IMG/VR virus record: IMGVR_UViG_3300028581_000014 | Coordinates: 78,050-142,049 of that record | Strand: one strand, 5' to 3' | From: a virus | DNA length: 64,000 nt | Shown: positions 25,492-34,444 of the stretch, in pieces | Numbering within the stretch: position 1 is the first letter of the stretch | Layout: every line of letters begins with the position of its first letter | Notes under the pieces: model-generated | The model's database searches: none | What the model saw: only the letters and a program-made list of their open reading frames with translations | Told to the model about the DNA's origin: nothing | Translations under genes and position numbers: made by a program

Positions 25492-25875
25492 ATGCCAGTA
25501 GGAAGTCCGTATAATGGTGGGCAGTCACCTTTAGAAGCTGCTGCTATTGCTCAAAGAGCATTTTTAATACCAGCAAACACATATAATAATGCTGCCGCAG
25601 CAAATGAATATAGCGCAACGCACACAAGAGCGCTATCAGATACACTTACGCCAATTTATGGTAAGGGTTCTGGACAATTCTTGGATATCGAAAACTATGC
25701 TGGTGTTGGTGGTGAATGGGACGTAAACGGTAACCAATCAAACTCTGTTGGTTCAGGTAGAAACCCATTATTAACACTAAATAGTGCTACTTGGGGTTAT
25801 GGGCCAGCTGGCTTGGGTTACAGTGTTTACGTAAGTCCTAATACATCATTAAACATAGGTCAAGTAATTATCTAA
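25492..25875 (+). CDS. Hypothetical protein, probably structural
   Basis: 127 residues. Small residues (Ala, Gly, Asn, Ser) dominate, charge is low, and the end (GPAGLGYSVYVSPNTSLNIG) reads like a beta-rich virion domain. I do not recognise a family. It is the third gene of the late operon starting at 24558, three bases after the preceding stop. Confidence 0.6.
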   Translation: MPVGSPYNGGQSPLEAAAIAQRAFLIPANTYNNAAAANEYSATHTRALSDTLTPIYGKGSGQFLDIENYAGVGGEWDVNGNQSNSVGSGRNPLLTLNSATWGYGPAGLGYSVYVSPNTSLNIGQVII

Positions 25876-25876
25876 T

Positions 25877-26338
25877 ATGAAGCTTTACAATTTATACGAA
25901 ACAGTTATATTAGAAGAAATTGCTAAAAATCGAAGGATTTTAAGCGAAGGCGCTAGTATTGATGATGTTAACTCAGCTATTGAGGGTAAGTATAATGTAA
26001 ATATTCTATACCGTGATAATGTAGATACACCACCAAGCAAGCGTTATATTCAAGTTTATAACTTAAGTAAAACAAAAGCTGGTAATGATGCGATAAGAGC
26101 TTATCAAATTTTTGGTGGTTCTAAGACAACACCAAAAACTGGTGCGTGGAAGATTTTTAGACTTGACAGAATCGAAGGTTGGTACCCAACAAATATGAAG
26201 TGGCAAAAACCAGTATCGGATTTAGATTCTAGTATACCTAAGTATAATCAAAACGGTGATAGAACTATGTCAACGGTTATAAATAAAGTAAACGTAGCTC
26301 AAAAACCAGAATTACAACAACAACAACAAGCATTTTAA
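25877..26338 (+). CDS. Protein with candidate capsid-targeting peptide and WYL-like domain
   Basis: 153 residues. The first 24 residues are helical and end in RILSE|GAS (L22-S23-E24), a good prohead protease site. After this comes a domain reminiscent of WYL-type ligand-binding domains: VNSAIEGKYNVNILYRD, RAYQIFGGSKTTPKTGAWKI, FRLDRIEGWYPTN. WYL domains occur in regulators, so a protein delivered into the host with the DNA is conceivable, but both parts are inferred from short motifs. The tail is Gln-rich (QQQQQ). One base follows the preceding stop. Confidence 0.55.
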   Translation: MKLYNLYETVILEEIAKNRRILSEGASIDDVNSAIEGKYNVNILYRDNVDTPPSKRYIQVYNLSKTKAGNDAIRAYQIFGGSKTTPKTGAWKIFRLDRIEGWYPTNMKWQKPVSDLDSSIPKYNQNGDRTMSTVINKVNVAQKPELQQQQQAF

Positions 26339-26339
26339 T

Positions 26340-26933
26340 ATGGAACAAACACCACCACCAGTAGATATAAACAAATTAAGGGGTATATTAGGTAAGGCTA
26401 AACAAGTCATGCATAAAGTAGAAGACACGAAGCCAATAAAATCTTCTCCAAACGGCAATAGTTATGTTACTGAAAACTATGAACAAACAAGCCCTATTTA
26501 TAGTCCTAATGATGAGCGTGAACCAGTTTATGCAACACCTACGCTAGCAGATTACAGACCAACAAATACACAACCAGCTAGCTACTCCAAAGAACAAATA
26601 ATGGCTTCTAACTTACCTCAAGCTATTAAGGAAGCGATGATTAATAAACCAATACCACAACTAAGTGGACCTAATCATACATTCTCATTACACGATATTG
26701 GCTCATTAGACCCAGAACCAGTACGACAAAAACCAAGAGTGAATGAGGGTATTGGTCAGAAGCCTAGTAATATGATTACAATTTCTGAAGGTAGATTGAA
26801 TGAAATGATAGAAGAAAAAGTTAATGAAGTTCTACAGAGAATATTACTTAAAAATATAACAGAACAAACAATTAAGAAGACGGTTACTACGCTCATGAGG
26901 GAAGGTAAATTAGTAACCAAAAAGAAAATATAA
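26340..26933 (+). CDS. Hypothetical Pro-rich protein with C-terminal coiled coil
   Basis: 197 residues. Residues 1-140 are Pro/Asn/Ser-rich and probably disordered; the last ~55 (ISEGRLNEMIEEKVNEVLQR onward) form a helix likely to coil. Two segments of the LxEG type occur (TISEG and LMREG), the latter at residues 186-190, near the C-terminus, matching the LLREG tag of three other small proteins. It is the last gene of the operon and is followed by a strong terminator. Confidence 0.6.
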   Translation: MEQTPPPVDINKLRGILGKAKQVMHKVEDTKPIKSSPNGNSYVTENYEQTSPIYSPNDEREPVYATPTLADYRPTNTQPASYSKEQIMASNLPQAIKEAMINKPIPQLSGPNHTFSLHDIGSLDPEPVRQKPRVNEGIGQKPSNMITISEGRLNEMIEEKVNEVLQRILLKNITEQTIKKTVTTLMREGKLVTKKKI

Positions 26934-26935
26934 TT

Positions 26936-26961
26936 AAAAAGGCCAAATTTGGCCTTTTTTT
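26936..26961 (+). terminator. Intrinsic terminator of the 24.5-27 kb operon
   Basis: A 12-bp perfect stem AAAAAGGCCAAA / TTTGGCCTTTTT followed by further T residues, two bases after the stop codon. Confidence 0.9.
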
Positions 26962-27009
26962 ATTTACTAATGTTTTGGATTAATTATATTAGGGTATTAA
27001 ACTAATATA

Positions 27010-28275
27010 ATGAAAAAATTAAGAGTCTTAGTAGTCCCTAGTGACAGAACTGGCGTTAGCCATTTTCGCAGTACAAACCCACATTTAGCGTTGGAAAATA
27101 ACTATCCAGATGAGTTTCATGTGGATATTGATTATGAACCAGAATTAGATAATGATGCTTGGTTAAAACAATATGATATAATTCATTATCATAGAACACT
27201 AGGACCATATCAAAATATGAAGGCCCTATTGGCTAGGCTAAAGGCTTTAAATATAGTTACGATAATGGATATTGATGATTATTGGGAGCCTGGAAAACAT
27301 CACCCAGCATATGAACTAATTAAATCAAGTGGACTAGACGCTATGATTAAAGCTAATATAGTATTAGCTGAGAACGTAACAACTACCACACCAATATTTG
27401 CTGATGAAATAAAGCCACTGAATAAGAATGTTTTTGTTCTACCAAATGCAATTAATCCAAAGGAAGAACAATTTACACCTAAGTTGGAACCTTCAGATAA
27501 AATACGTATTGGATGGTTAGGTGGTTCCAGTCATAGATATGATTTAGAAATTCTAAACGGCTTGGTATCTAAATTACAAACAGCTGGTCTACTCGATAAG
27601 ATACAATTTGTATTATGTGGCTTCGATACTAGAGGTTCACATACAACCATCGACCCAGTTACGAAACAACAAACCGTTAGACCCATAACACCAAAAGAAA
27701 GTGTTTGGTATACATATGAGCGTATCTTCACTGATGACTATAGAATAGTTAGTCCAGAGTATAAGGAATATCTAATGAAGTTTACTCAAGAGGAATATCC
27801 AAATGTTCATAATGAACCATATCGTAGAGTTTGGACCAAACACATATCAACATATGCGACTAATTATAATCTATTTGATATATCACTAGCACCAATCGAA
27901 GAACATATTTTTAATAAATGTAAGAGTCAATTAAAGGTAATTGAAGCTGGTTTTCATAATAAAGCAATCATTGCCCAAAACTATGGCCCATATCAAATTG
28001 ATTTAACCAATGCTATCGAATATGGTGGTGTTTTTAATGATGAGGCTACTGGTATCTTGATTGATACGAGCAAGAATCATAGTGATTGGTTTAATGCCAT
28101 TAAGAAGCTTGTTAAGAACCCAGAAATGATTGGAATTCTACAAAATAACCTTTCTACTAAGATTAAGGATATTTATTCAATAGATAACGTTACTAAACAG
28201 AGAAAAGAACTGTATCAAAGCTTGGTTAGTGAGATGCAAAGTAAAAAAGAATTAGAGTATGCAAAAGAAAACTAA
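27010..28275 (+). CDS. GT-B glycosyltransferase
   Basis: 421 residues. The two-domain GT-B plan is visible: an N-terminal Rossmann half (LRVLVVPSDRTGVSHFRSTN, IIHYHRTLG, IVTIMDIDDYW) and a C-terminal half typical of GT4 (VLPNAINPKE, RIGWLGGSSHRYDLEI, then LAPIEEHIFNKCKSQLKVIE, where the family has its nucleotide-sugar Glu region). It would transfer a sugar from an NDP-sugar to an unknown acceptor. It is the first gene of the long plus-strand run after the terminator at 26936, and overlaps the next gene by 17 bases. Confidence 0.8.
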   Translation: MKKLRVLVVPSDRTGVSHFRSTNPHLALENNYPDEFHVDIDYEPELDNDAWLKQYDIIHYHRTLGPYQNMKALLARLKALNIVTIMDIDDYWEPGKHHPAYELIKSSGLDAMIKANIVLAENVTTTTPIFADEIKPLNKNVFVLPNAINPKEEQFTPKLEPSDKIRIGWLGGSSHRYDLEILNGLVSKLQTAGLLDKIQFVLCGFDTRGSHTTIDPVTKQQTVRPITPKESVWYTYERIFTDDYRIVSPEYKEYLMKFTQEEYPNVHNEPYRRVWTKHISTYATNYNLFDISLAPIEEHIFNKCKSQLKVIEAGFHNKAIIAQNYGPYQIDLTNAIEYGGVFNDEATGILIDTSKNHSDWFNAIKKLVKNPEMIGILQNNLSTKIKDIYSIDNVTKQRKELYQSLVSEMQSKKELEYAKEN

Positions 28276-28936
28276 AAATAATAATTTTTGGGTAAAGCTA
28301 TATGTATTTTATCTAAGTATTAAAAGTAGATTTTTTATTGAACCTTATCTTAGGTACAAAGAAAATACATCTAAAGCCAAAAAACAAAAGGAATATATAC
28401 GTGGTTTTAATTCTCTTACTGGTGTAGATTACACTAGAGTATTATCTATAATGGATAAAGATAAAAATAGACCAGATAATTATTATGAACATATAAATGA
28501 AGAATTAACAAAGCATCGTAAATTGATGCAATCTCAAAAATTTAGCTATACACCAAAATTTTATGAGCCAGAGATTATTGACATACATAATGAAAACTTA
28601 AATCCAAATGCGCCAAGTCTTTTGGAATTGATATACAAGGAAGAACTAAATGGTTTAAAACAATTGTATAAACAGGAACGGGACCTTGGGTATCATCCAC
28701 GAAGTTGTTATGCACCTTCATCTAAAACTGAAGACGTAGCAATAAAAGCTGCTAAGGTTGAAAGCTTCAATGATTTAGAAACCAAAATAAATAACATTCT
28801 TAAATTGGAACATGAATTATCATATATGTCTAAATTTATACCTATAATTGGGGTTGCTGGTACCAAAAATGAGATTAAACCAATTAAAAAAAGTTGGTAT
28901 AAACCTATGGGTAATTTATTTAAAAATAAATCTTAA
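28259..28936 (+). CDS. Hypothetical basic protein
   Basis: 225 residues, Lys-rich, with an N-terminal amphipathic segment (FWVKLYVFYLSIKSRFFI, about residues 10-27) that may touch a membrane. The rest is helical with a central charged region; the end FIPIIGVAGTKNE echoes YGIIGVAGTKQVP in the glycosyltransferase at 31159, probably by chance. No family recognised. Translationally coupled to the preceding glycosyltransferase. Confidence 0.55.
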   Translation: MQKKTKNNNFWVKLYVFYLSIKSRFFIEPYLRYKENTSKAKKQKEYIRGFNSLTGVDYTRVLSIMDKDKNRPDNYYEHINEELTKHRKLMQSQKFSYTPKFYEPEIIDIHNENLNPNAPSLLELIYKEELNGLKQLYKQERDLGYHPRSCYAPSSKTEDVAIKAAKVESFNDLETKINNILKLEHELSYMSKFIPIIGVAGTKNEIKPIKKSWYKPMGNLFKNKS

Positions 28937-28943
28937 ATCTGAC

Positions 28944-28974
28944 TTGTTAGTTTGAAAAATTTGTAGTAGCTTTG
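28944..28974 (+). promoter_or_regulatory. Host-type promoter of the HD/dUTPase operon
   Basis: TTG (28944-28946), exactly 20 bases, TAGCTTTG (28967-28974). The ATG is 34 bases downstream. Expected to act early. Confidence 0.7.
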
Positions 28975-29008
28975 TAACTATATAACGAGTTATAATAAAA
29001 AAATACAA

Positions 29009-29572
29009 ATGGCATTAGACCAAACTAAGATTGTCGCTAACACAAAGAAATATTTTGATACAGCGATAAAGAACGGGTTCATGAACGATGAACTAATGAC
29101 CTTCCTAGGTGAAGATTTTATAAAGGCACCAGCCTCATCAATGACAGAATATCATAATGCTTTTGAAGGTGGTCTAGTTGACCACCTTTTAAGGGTTGCA
29201 TCGTATGCTGTTAAAATAAACAATGCCTTACCAGAAGAAGATAGAGTTGACCAAACATCTTTATTAAAGGTATGTTTATTACACGGCATTGGTAAAGCAA
29301 AGCTATATGTACCATGCAAATCTGAATGGCATCGTAAAAACTTAGGTAAGATGTATGAGTTTAATGAGGATATCACATCTATGCGTGTTAGTGAACGTAG
29401 TGCTTATTATGTATTATCACATGGTATTACACTAACCGATGAAGAATATGCCGCTATTTTATTCTTCGATAAGACTGACGACAAGATGTCAGAATACCAT
29501 AACTCAATGGTTGGCGAATTACTTAAGATGGGTAATGTATTAGCAATCAAAAACGCTCAAAAAAATAATTAA
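29009..29572 (+). CDS. HD-domain protein with altered metal site
   Basis: 187 residues resembling HD-type phosphohydrolases. The first metal His is in GGLVDHLLRVA (H59); the hallmark HD pair reads LLHGIGKA, with Gly93 in place of Asp after H92. A single A-to-G change at 29286 would explain it. Asp is normally essential, so the enzyme may be inactive, use other ligands, or bind nucleotide without hydrolysis. Nearby dUTPase and GMP-reductase-type genes suggest nucleotide work. The stop overlaps the dUTPase start by one base, and a host-type promoter precedes the gene. Confidence 0.65.
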   Translation: MALDQTKIVANTKKYFDTAIKNGFMNDELMTFLGEDFIKAPASSMTEYHNAFEGGLVDHLLRVASYAVKINNALPEEDRVDQTSLLKVCLLHGIGKAKLYVPCKSEWHRKNLGKMYEFNEDITSMRVSERSAYYVLSHGITLTDEEYAAILFFDKTDDKMSEYHNSMVGELLKMGNVLAIKNAQKNN

Positions 29573-30147
29573 TGGATACCATCGAAAAAATGAGGTTAAG
29601 AATCCAAGAGATTGCTGACCCAAATAATCCATATTCTCAAGAAGATTTTGACGTTGAGTTTTCAAGCAAAAATTTTACACATGATACCTCTACTTACAAG
29701 ATAAGTGTTGGTTTTAAGAATGAATCAGATAACCAAGACCCAGAATACGCAACCTCTGGGTCTTCTGGTTTTGATTTAAGGGCCAATACCCAAACACCAA
29801 TCATCCTCAAGGCTGGTAATCGAGCCATTATACCAACAGGTTTGTATTTTGAACTACCAGATAACTTTGAGTTACAAATACGACCACGCAGCGGTCTAGC
29901 CGCTAAGAATGGTGTAACAGTGTTAAACACACCAGGTACCGTTGACGCTGATTATCGTGGTGAAGTTAAGGTGATTTTAATTAATCTATCCACTGAAGAT
30001 TTCGTTATAAATCATGGCGATAGAATCGCACAAGGTGTACTAGCAACCGTAACTAGTAAGAATGTTATTAATTTACTAAAACGAGATAATATCTCATCAA
30101 ACACTGAACGTGGTTCAGGTGGCTTTGGTTCAACAGGTATATCATAA
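29572..30147 (+). CDS. dut: dUTP diphosphatase (dUTPase)
   Basis: 191 residues. All five trimeric dUTPase motifs are present: I SSGFDLRA, II RPRSGLAAKNG, III TVDADYRGEVKV, IV GDRIAQ and V RGSGGFGSTG. It hydrolyses dUTP to dUMP and pyrophosphate, keeping uracil out of DNA and feeding dTMP synthesis. The ~50 N-terminal residues before motif I are additional to the compact ~140-residue enzymes. It is coupled to the HD gene through a TAATG overlap, followed after 16 bases by the GMP reductase-type gene. Confidence 0.93.
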   Translation: MDTIEKMRLRIQEIADPNNPYSQEDFDVEFSSKNFTHDTSTYKISVGFKNESDNQDPEYATSGSSGFDLRANTQTPIILKAGNRAIIPTGLYFELPDNFELQIRPRSGLAAKNGVTVLNTPGTVDADYRGEVKVILINLSTEDFVINHGDRIAQGVLATVTSKNVINLLKRDNISSNTERGSGGFGSTGIS

Positions 30148-30163
30148 TAAAAACAAATAATAT

Positions 30164-31159
30164 ATGGAAAAATTAGATTTTGATGACTTATTAATTGAGC
30201 CAGCTAGTGCAACATCTATAGAGAGTCGTAAAGCTTGTTGGTTATACCAAGACGCTGGGTATTTACCCTTGATTACAGCACCAATGGATACTGTAATTGA
30301 TAATGAAAATATGGGGGTATTTGATGATTTGGATATAATCACTTGCTTACCTAGAGGTCTTAAAAACCCAAATGGTTTTGAGTCTTATTCATTAAAGGAA
30401 TTTAATGATGAATTTCTTAATTCTAATCTTAGAACGAATGGTAAATACCTAATCGATATAGCTAATGGACATATGACCAGTCTATGTGAAACCATCCAAG
30501 TGATTAAAAAACATCACCCTACGATGACTATAATGGCTGGAAATATTGCTAATCCATCAACGTATATTGCATTATCAAATGCTGGTGCTGATTATGTTAG
30601 ATGTGGTATTGGAAATGGTGCTGGTTGTTCGACCACATTACAAACTGGTGTTGGTTACCCAATGGCCTCGCTTATATCTGAATGTTATGAAGCATCATTG
30701 AGCTTAGATAAACCAGCATTAATAGTAGCTGACGGTGGTATGCAAAAATACGCTGATATTATTAAAGCCTTAGCGTTAGGTGCTGATTATGTTATGGTTG
30801 GTAGTCTTTTTAATAAGGCTATTGAATCTTGTGGTGATAACTACTTATGGGGTAAGATTAAGGTGTCACAACATATAGCTGAGTTAGCTTACGCTTCAAA
30901 GATACCCGTATATAAAAAATTCCGTGGTATGTCAACCAAAGAAGTCCAAAAAAAATGGGGCAAGGAAACCTTGACAACTTCAGAAGGTGTTATTAGATTT
31001 AGAAAGGTTGAATATACCTTAGCTGGATGGACAAGAAACTTCAAAGATTATCTAAGTTCTGCTATGAGCTATACCAACTCAGATAATTTATCTTACTTTA
31101 TTGGTCAAGTAAAATTAAATAGAATAACAAATAACGCATATAATAGATTTAAGAAATAA
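30164..31159 (+). CDS. IMP dehydrogenase/GMP reductase family protein
   Basis: 331 residues, a TIM barrel without the CBS module of IMPDH. It begins LDFDDLLIEPA (the family's YDDVLL-type start), has LITAPMDTV, and the loop GIGNGAGCSTTLQTGVGYP carries the catalytic Cys (family form G-x-G-S-x-C-T-T). Phosphate-binding segments VADGGMQKYADIIKAL and DYVMVGSLF follow. The length (~330) suits GMP reductase (~345), which converts GMP to IMP, but the IMPDH direction cannot be excluded from the sequence. It may rebalance purine pools during replication. It overlaps the next gene by one base. Confidence 0.85.
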   Translation: MEKLDFDDLLIEPASATSIESRKACWLYQDAGYLPLITAPMDTVIDNENMGVFDDLDIITCLPRGLKNPNGFESYSLKEFNDEFLNSNLRTNGKYLIDIANGHMTSLCETIQVIKKHHPTMTIMAGNIANPSTYIALSNAGADYVRCGIGNGAGCSTTLQTGVGYPMASLISECYEASLSLDKPALIVADGGMQKYADIIKALALGADYVMVGSLFNKAIESCGDNYLWGKIKVSQHIAELAYASKIPVYKKFRGMSTKEVQKKWGKETLTTSEGVIRFRKVEYTLAGWTRNFKDYLSSAMSYTNSDNLSYFIGQVKLNRITNNAYNRFKK

Positions 31160-32802
31160 TGATATCAATAATATACTGCACAAGAGAAACCAATCCAGAA
31201 CACAAGGCTCATTTAGCTAAGACATGTGGTCTAGATAAACATCTTGAAATCATTGAGATAGTTAATAATGGTGAGAGCCTAACAAGTGCGTATAATCGTG
31301 GCTTAAAACAAGCCAAGAATGATATCGTTGTTTTTTGTCACGATGATTTAAGTATTGAAACTAAGCAATGGGGTACCAAGCTTATTAAGCTATTTAAAAA
31401 CAATCCAGAATACGGTATAATTGGGGTTGCTGGAACCAAGCAAGTACCATCAAGTGGAATTTGGTGGGAAAACCCTAGAAAGATGTACGGGCGTGTTTCA
31501 CACACACATGAGGGTAAGACTTGGTTATCATCTTATTCTGATGACTTGGGTCATGAAATTGAAGAAACGGTAATCGTTGATGGTGTATTTTTTGCTATTG
31601 ATAAATCCAGAATCAAAAAAACCTTTAACGAGGACGTACAAGGCTTCCATTTTTATGACCTTACCTTTTGTTATGAAAACCATTTGGAGGGCGTTAAGGT
31701 GGGTGTTACGACCTTAATACGGATAAATCACAGGTCTATTGGTGCGACAAATGAAGAATGGGAAAAAAATAGAGCACAATTTAGTGAATCTTTTAAAGAA
31801 ACCCTACCAAAAGAAATTAAGAGAGTATTACGTAAGGGTGAAAAATTAAGGGTATTAATTGGTTGTTTAAATTTTACCAATCTAACTGGTTCTGAACTAT
31901 ATGTTTACGAATTGGCTAAGCAATTGGTTAAAGAGGGTTGTGAGGTAACTATATGTTCAAACATAGGTAAGCCGATGTTAGATATGGTAAAGCCACTTGG
32001 TATAAAGCTATATTCACTACAAGAACCACCTAACTATAAGCTAGGTGATGGTAAATGGTTATTAAAGACACAAAATGGTGATGTTGTATCGCAAGAGAAT
32101 ACATTATATCGTATTGGTAATACCACGTTTGATGTAATGCATTTAAATCATAAACCAATAACCGAGCATCTATTAAGGTTATTTCCAGAGGTTCCAGCTA
32201 TTTGTACAATACATTCTGAGGTTATCGCTTTGGAGGAACCCGTAGTATCCCCACAAATAAAGAAATACCTAGCAATTAGACCTGAGATTAAGGACCATAT
32301 AGTTAAGCGATATGGTATAACTGAGGATATTGTTAGCGTTATTTACAATCCAATAGATAACACTAAGTTTAAATCAGTACCATCGGTAAAAAAACGAGAT
32401 AAAAAACGTGTATTATTTGTTGGTACGATTGACTATTTGCGTAAGAATTCAATCAATAATTTGATACAAAAAACTGCTGATAATAATCAAGAACTCTGGT
32501 TGGTTGGTCAATATAACGGTGTTACGGAATCTGAATTAAATATGGGGCCACACGTAAGTTATTTTCCACCAACATCTAGTATTGAAAAATATATACAAGA
32601 ATGTGATGAAACTGCTGGTATACTATTAGGTAGAACAACCATTGAAGGTTGGATGTGTGGTAAGAAAGGGTGGATATATGATGTTGACTCATCTGGTACA
32701 ATACTTAGCAGTTCATTACATGATGTTCCGACAGATATAGATAAATTTTATGCCAATAATGTAGTCAAAGAAATAATAGAAGAATATAAATCAATATTGT
32801 AA
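31159..32802 (+). CDS. Two-domain glycosyltransferase (GT2-like plus GT-B)
   Basis: 547 residues. Residues 1-225 look like a GT-A domain: SIIYCTRETNP, ESLTSAYNRGLKQAKNDIVV and FCHDDLSIE, where HDD takes the place of the DxD metal motif. From about residue 230 a GT-B domain begins (LRVLIGCLNFTNLTGSELYV), with a donor half containing VIYNPIDNTKFK, RVLFVGTIDYLRKN and ILLGRTTIEGWMCGKKG. One polypeptide thus carries two transferase modules, which may add two consecutive sugars. It overlaps its neighbours by one base on each side. Confidence 0.75.
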   Translation: MISIIYCTRETNPEHKAHLAKTCGLDKHLEIIEIVNNGESLTSAYNRGLKQAKNDIVVFCHDDLSIETKQWGTKLIKLFKNNPEYGIIGVAGTKQVPSSGIWWENPRKMYGRVSHTHEGKTWLSSYSDDLGHEIEETVIVDGVFFAIDKSRIKKTFNEDVQGFHFYDLTFCYENHLEGVKVGVTTLIRINHRSIGATNEEWEKNRAQFSESFKETLPKEIKRVLRKGEKLRVLIGCLNFTNLTGSELYVYELAKQLVKEGCEVTICSNIGKPMLDMVKPLGIKLYSLQEPPNYKLGDGKWLLKTQNGDVVSQENTLYRIGNTTFDVMHLNHKPITEHLLRLFPEVPAICTIHSEVIALEEPVVSPQIKKYLAIRPEIKDHIVKRYGITEDIVSVIYNPIDNTKFKSVPSVKKRDKKRVLFVGTIDYLRKNSINNLIQKTADNNQELWLVGQYNGVTESELNMGPHVSYFPPTSSIEKYIQECDETAGILLGRTTIEGWMCGKKGWIYDVDSSGTILSSSLHDVPTDIDKFYANNVVKEIIEEYKSIL

Positions 32803-33788
32803 TGAGTAGCATTAAGGAATGGTTACGGAGTAAAGTGGCTTCAGTATTTATATCATTATCTAACGTAGAGAAGAATACTATAACGCAAGGTTCTGACCAA
32901 GTAAGTAATGATACACACTACACTAGAAGGAATACGCAGGGTACCTTAGCTGATTCGTTAATCAATGGTGAGGTTACCCAAGAAGTACAAAACTTGCGTT
33001 GGAGAACCTATAATATATTGAATCAAGTTTCTGGGTATAAGTCCAAAGTAGTTGGTTATGATGAAGATGGCCTACCAGTAACTGAAATGGTTAAATTAGA
33101 TGTGAGCAAAGAACTAGATAATATTAAATTAGATACTGCTGATTCTTATGTATTAGAGATGGTTGTCGATAATTCTGAAATTACCAACAATACTAATGAT
33201 ATAATGTTTGGTAAACATTTATTGGTATATGATACCCCTAAGATTATGTTTGGTGAGCTTAACACTAGTGACGATAAAATACCAGAGGCTGTTGAAAAAT
33301 TTGCGTCACATGGTACAATTAATGACACCGAATACCATGCAATTAATAAAACAGAAAAACCATTATTTGTTGGTCGTGACTTTTTTCCTAAGTTTAATAT
33401 TGAAGATTACACAACCAAATTAAATATTAGAAGAATTGATGAAGAACATAGACTACTAGAATTTTATGTTAGTAAGTACCCAGATACCCATAGGAAGAAC
33501 TCTGGGTTATTCATTAAAGAAGTAACAAAGGCAATAGCTAATCCAACCCACATTAACTTTTTAGAGATAAAAAATGTATCATTTGTTACTGATAATACGA
33601 TTGGTGCTAGTAACTACTTAAGATTTACTTATGATATACTTAAGTTTGACAAGATAGTTGAATTTAATGGCTCTTACGTTATTAAATTTATCGGCAAGGT
33701 AAGCATTAATGGGGTAAATATCTTTGAAGAATTTAGGGTTACTGAGCTGGATGATAAATATAAAAATAAAGAAACCAAGAATCGATGA
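32802..33788 (+). CDS. Hypothetical protein, possibly structural
   Basis: 328 residues. I do not recognise it. The N-terminus is helical (IKEWLRSKVASVFISLSNVE), followed by HYTRRNTQGTLADSLINGEV and a Trp-containing helix, then a mixed alpha/beta body (KPLFVGRDFFPKF, RLLEFYVSKYPD). It has no transferase signs although it is embedded between glycosyltransferase genes with 1- and 4-base overlaps. It could be a virion component that the surrounding enzymes act on, or an unrelated gene in the same transcript. Confidence 0.55.
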   Translation: MSSIKEWLRSKVASVFISLSNVEKNTITQGSDQVSNDTHYTRRNTQGTLADSLINGEVTQEVQNLRWRTYNILNQVSGYKSKVVGYDEDGLPVTEMVKLDVSKELDNIKLDTADSYVLEMVVDNSEITNNTNDIMFGKHLLVYDTPKIMFGELNTSDDKIPEAVEKFASHGTINDTEYHAINKTEKPLFVGRDFFPKFNIEDYTTKLNIRRIDEEHRLLEFYVSKYPDTHRKNSGLFIKEVTKAIANPTHINFLEIKNVSFVTDNTIGASNYLRFTYDILKFDKIVEFNGSYVIKFIGKVSINGVNIFEEFRVTELDDKYKNKETKNR

Positions 33789-34444
33789 AACTACTAATAA
33801 AATTTCCAACTAGAAATAGACCACATAAATTCTTAAAGACTTTGCACACTTACATGCGTCATCTTTATGATAAAGATACTGAAATAATTGTAAGCTGTGA
33901 CCTAGATGATACATCAATGTCTGAGTCTTATATAATAGATTTCGTCAGTCAATACCCAAATGTTAAGTTACATTATAGTAACAATAAATCAAAGATTGAA
34001 GCGGTAAATGCTGATTTAACAGATGTTGATTTTGATATTTTATTATTGGCTTCTGATGATATGATTCCAATAATACAAGATTTTGATGTAATAATTAAAA
34101 ATAAAATGATTGAACACTACCCAGATACCGATGGTGTTTTATGGTTTAACGATGGTTACCAAGGCAATCGACTAAATACACTCTGTATCTTAGGTAAAAA
34201 ATACTATGATAGATTTAATTATATTTATAACCCAGAATATATTAGTGTATGGTCTGATAATGAATTTATGGATGTTGCCAATATATTAGGTAAACAAACT
34301 TACTTTGATGATGTAATTATACAACACCAACATCCAGATTGGGGTCATGGTACGCACGATGTCATACATACATTAAATAATAAGTATGGAGTACACGATA
34401 AAAAAATTTATGAAAATAGGCGAAATAATAATTTTTATTTATGA
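33785..34444 (+). CDS. GT-A fold glycosyltransferase-like protein
   Basis: 219 residues. The start (LLIKFPTRNRPHKFLKTLHT) and the acid pairs in IIVSCDLDDTS and LLLASDDMIP fit a small GT-A (GT2-like) domain; the latter is the likely DxD-type metal site. The C-terminal half has HQHPDWGHGTHD, a His-rich motif seen in related transferases. The acceptor is unknown. ATGA overlaps join it to both neighbours, the first of a series of such junctions. Confidence 0.65.
   Translation: MKLLIKFPTRNRPHKFLKTLHTYMRHLYDKDTEIIVSCDLDDTSMSESYIIDFVSQYPNVKLHYSNNKSKIEAVNADLTDVDFDILLLASDDMIPIIQDFDVIIKNKMIEHYPDTDGVLWFNDGYQGNRLNTLCILGKKYYDRFNYIYNPEYISVWSDNEFMDVANILGKQTYFDDVIIQHQHPDWGHGTHDVIHTLNNKYGVHDKKIYENRRNNNFYL

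Noticed and set aside
26975-27005. Host-type promoter before the glycosyltransferase at 27010
   Set aside because: TTG and 20-base spacing are present, but the -7 element TAAACTAA matches only the first two fixed positions.
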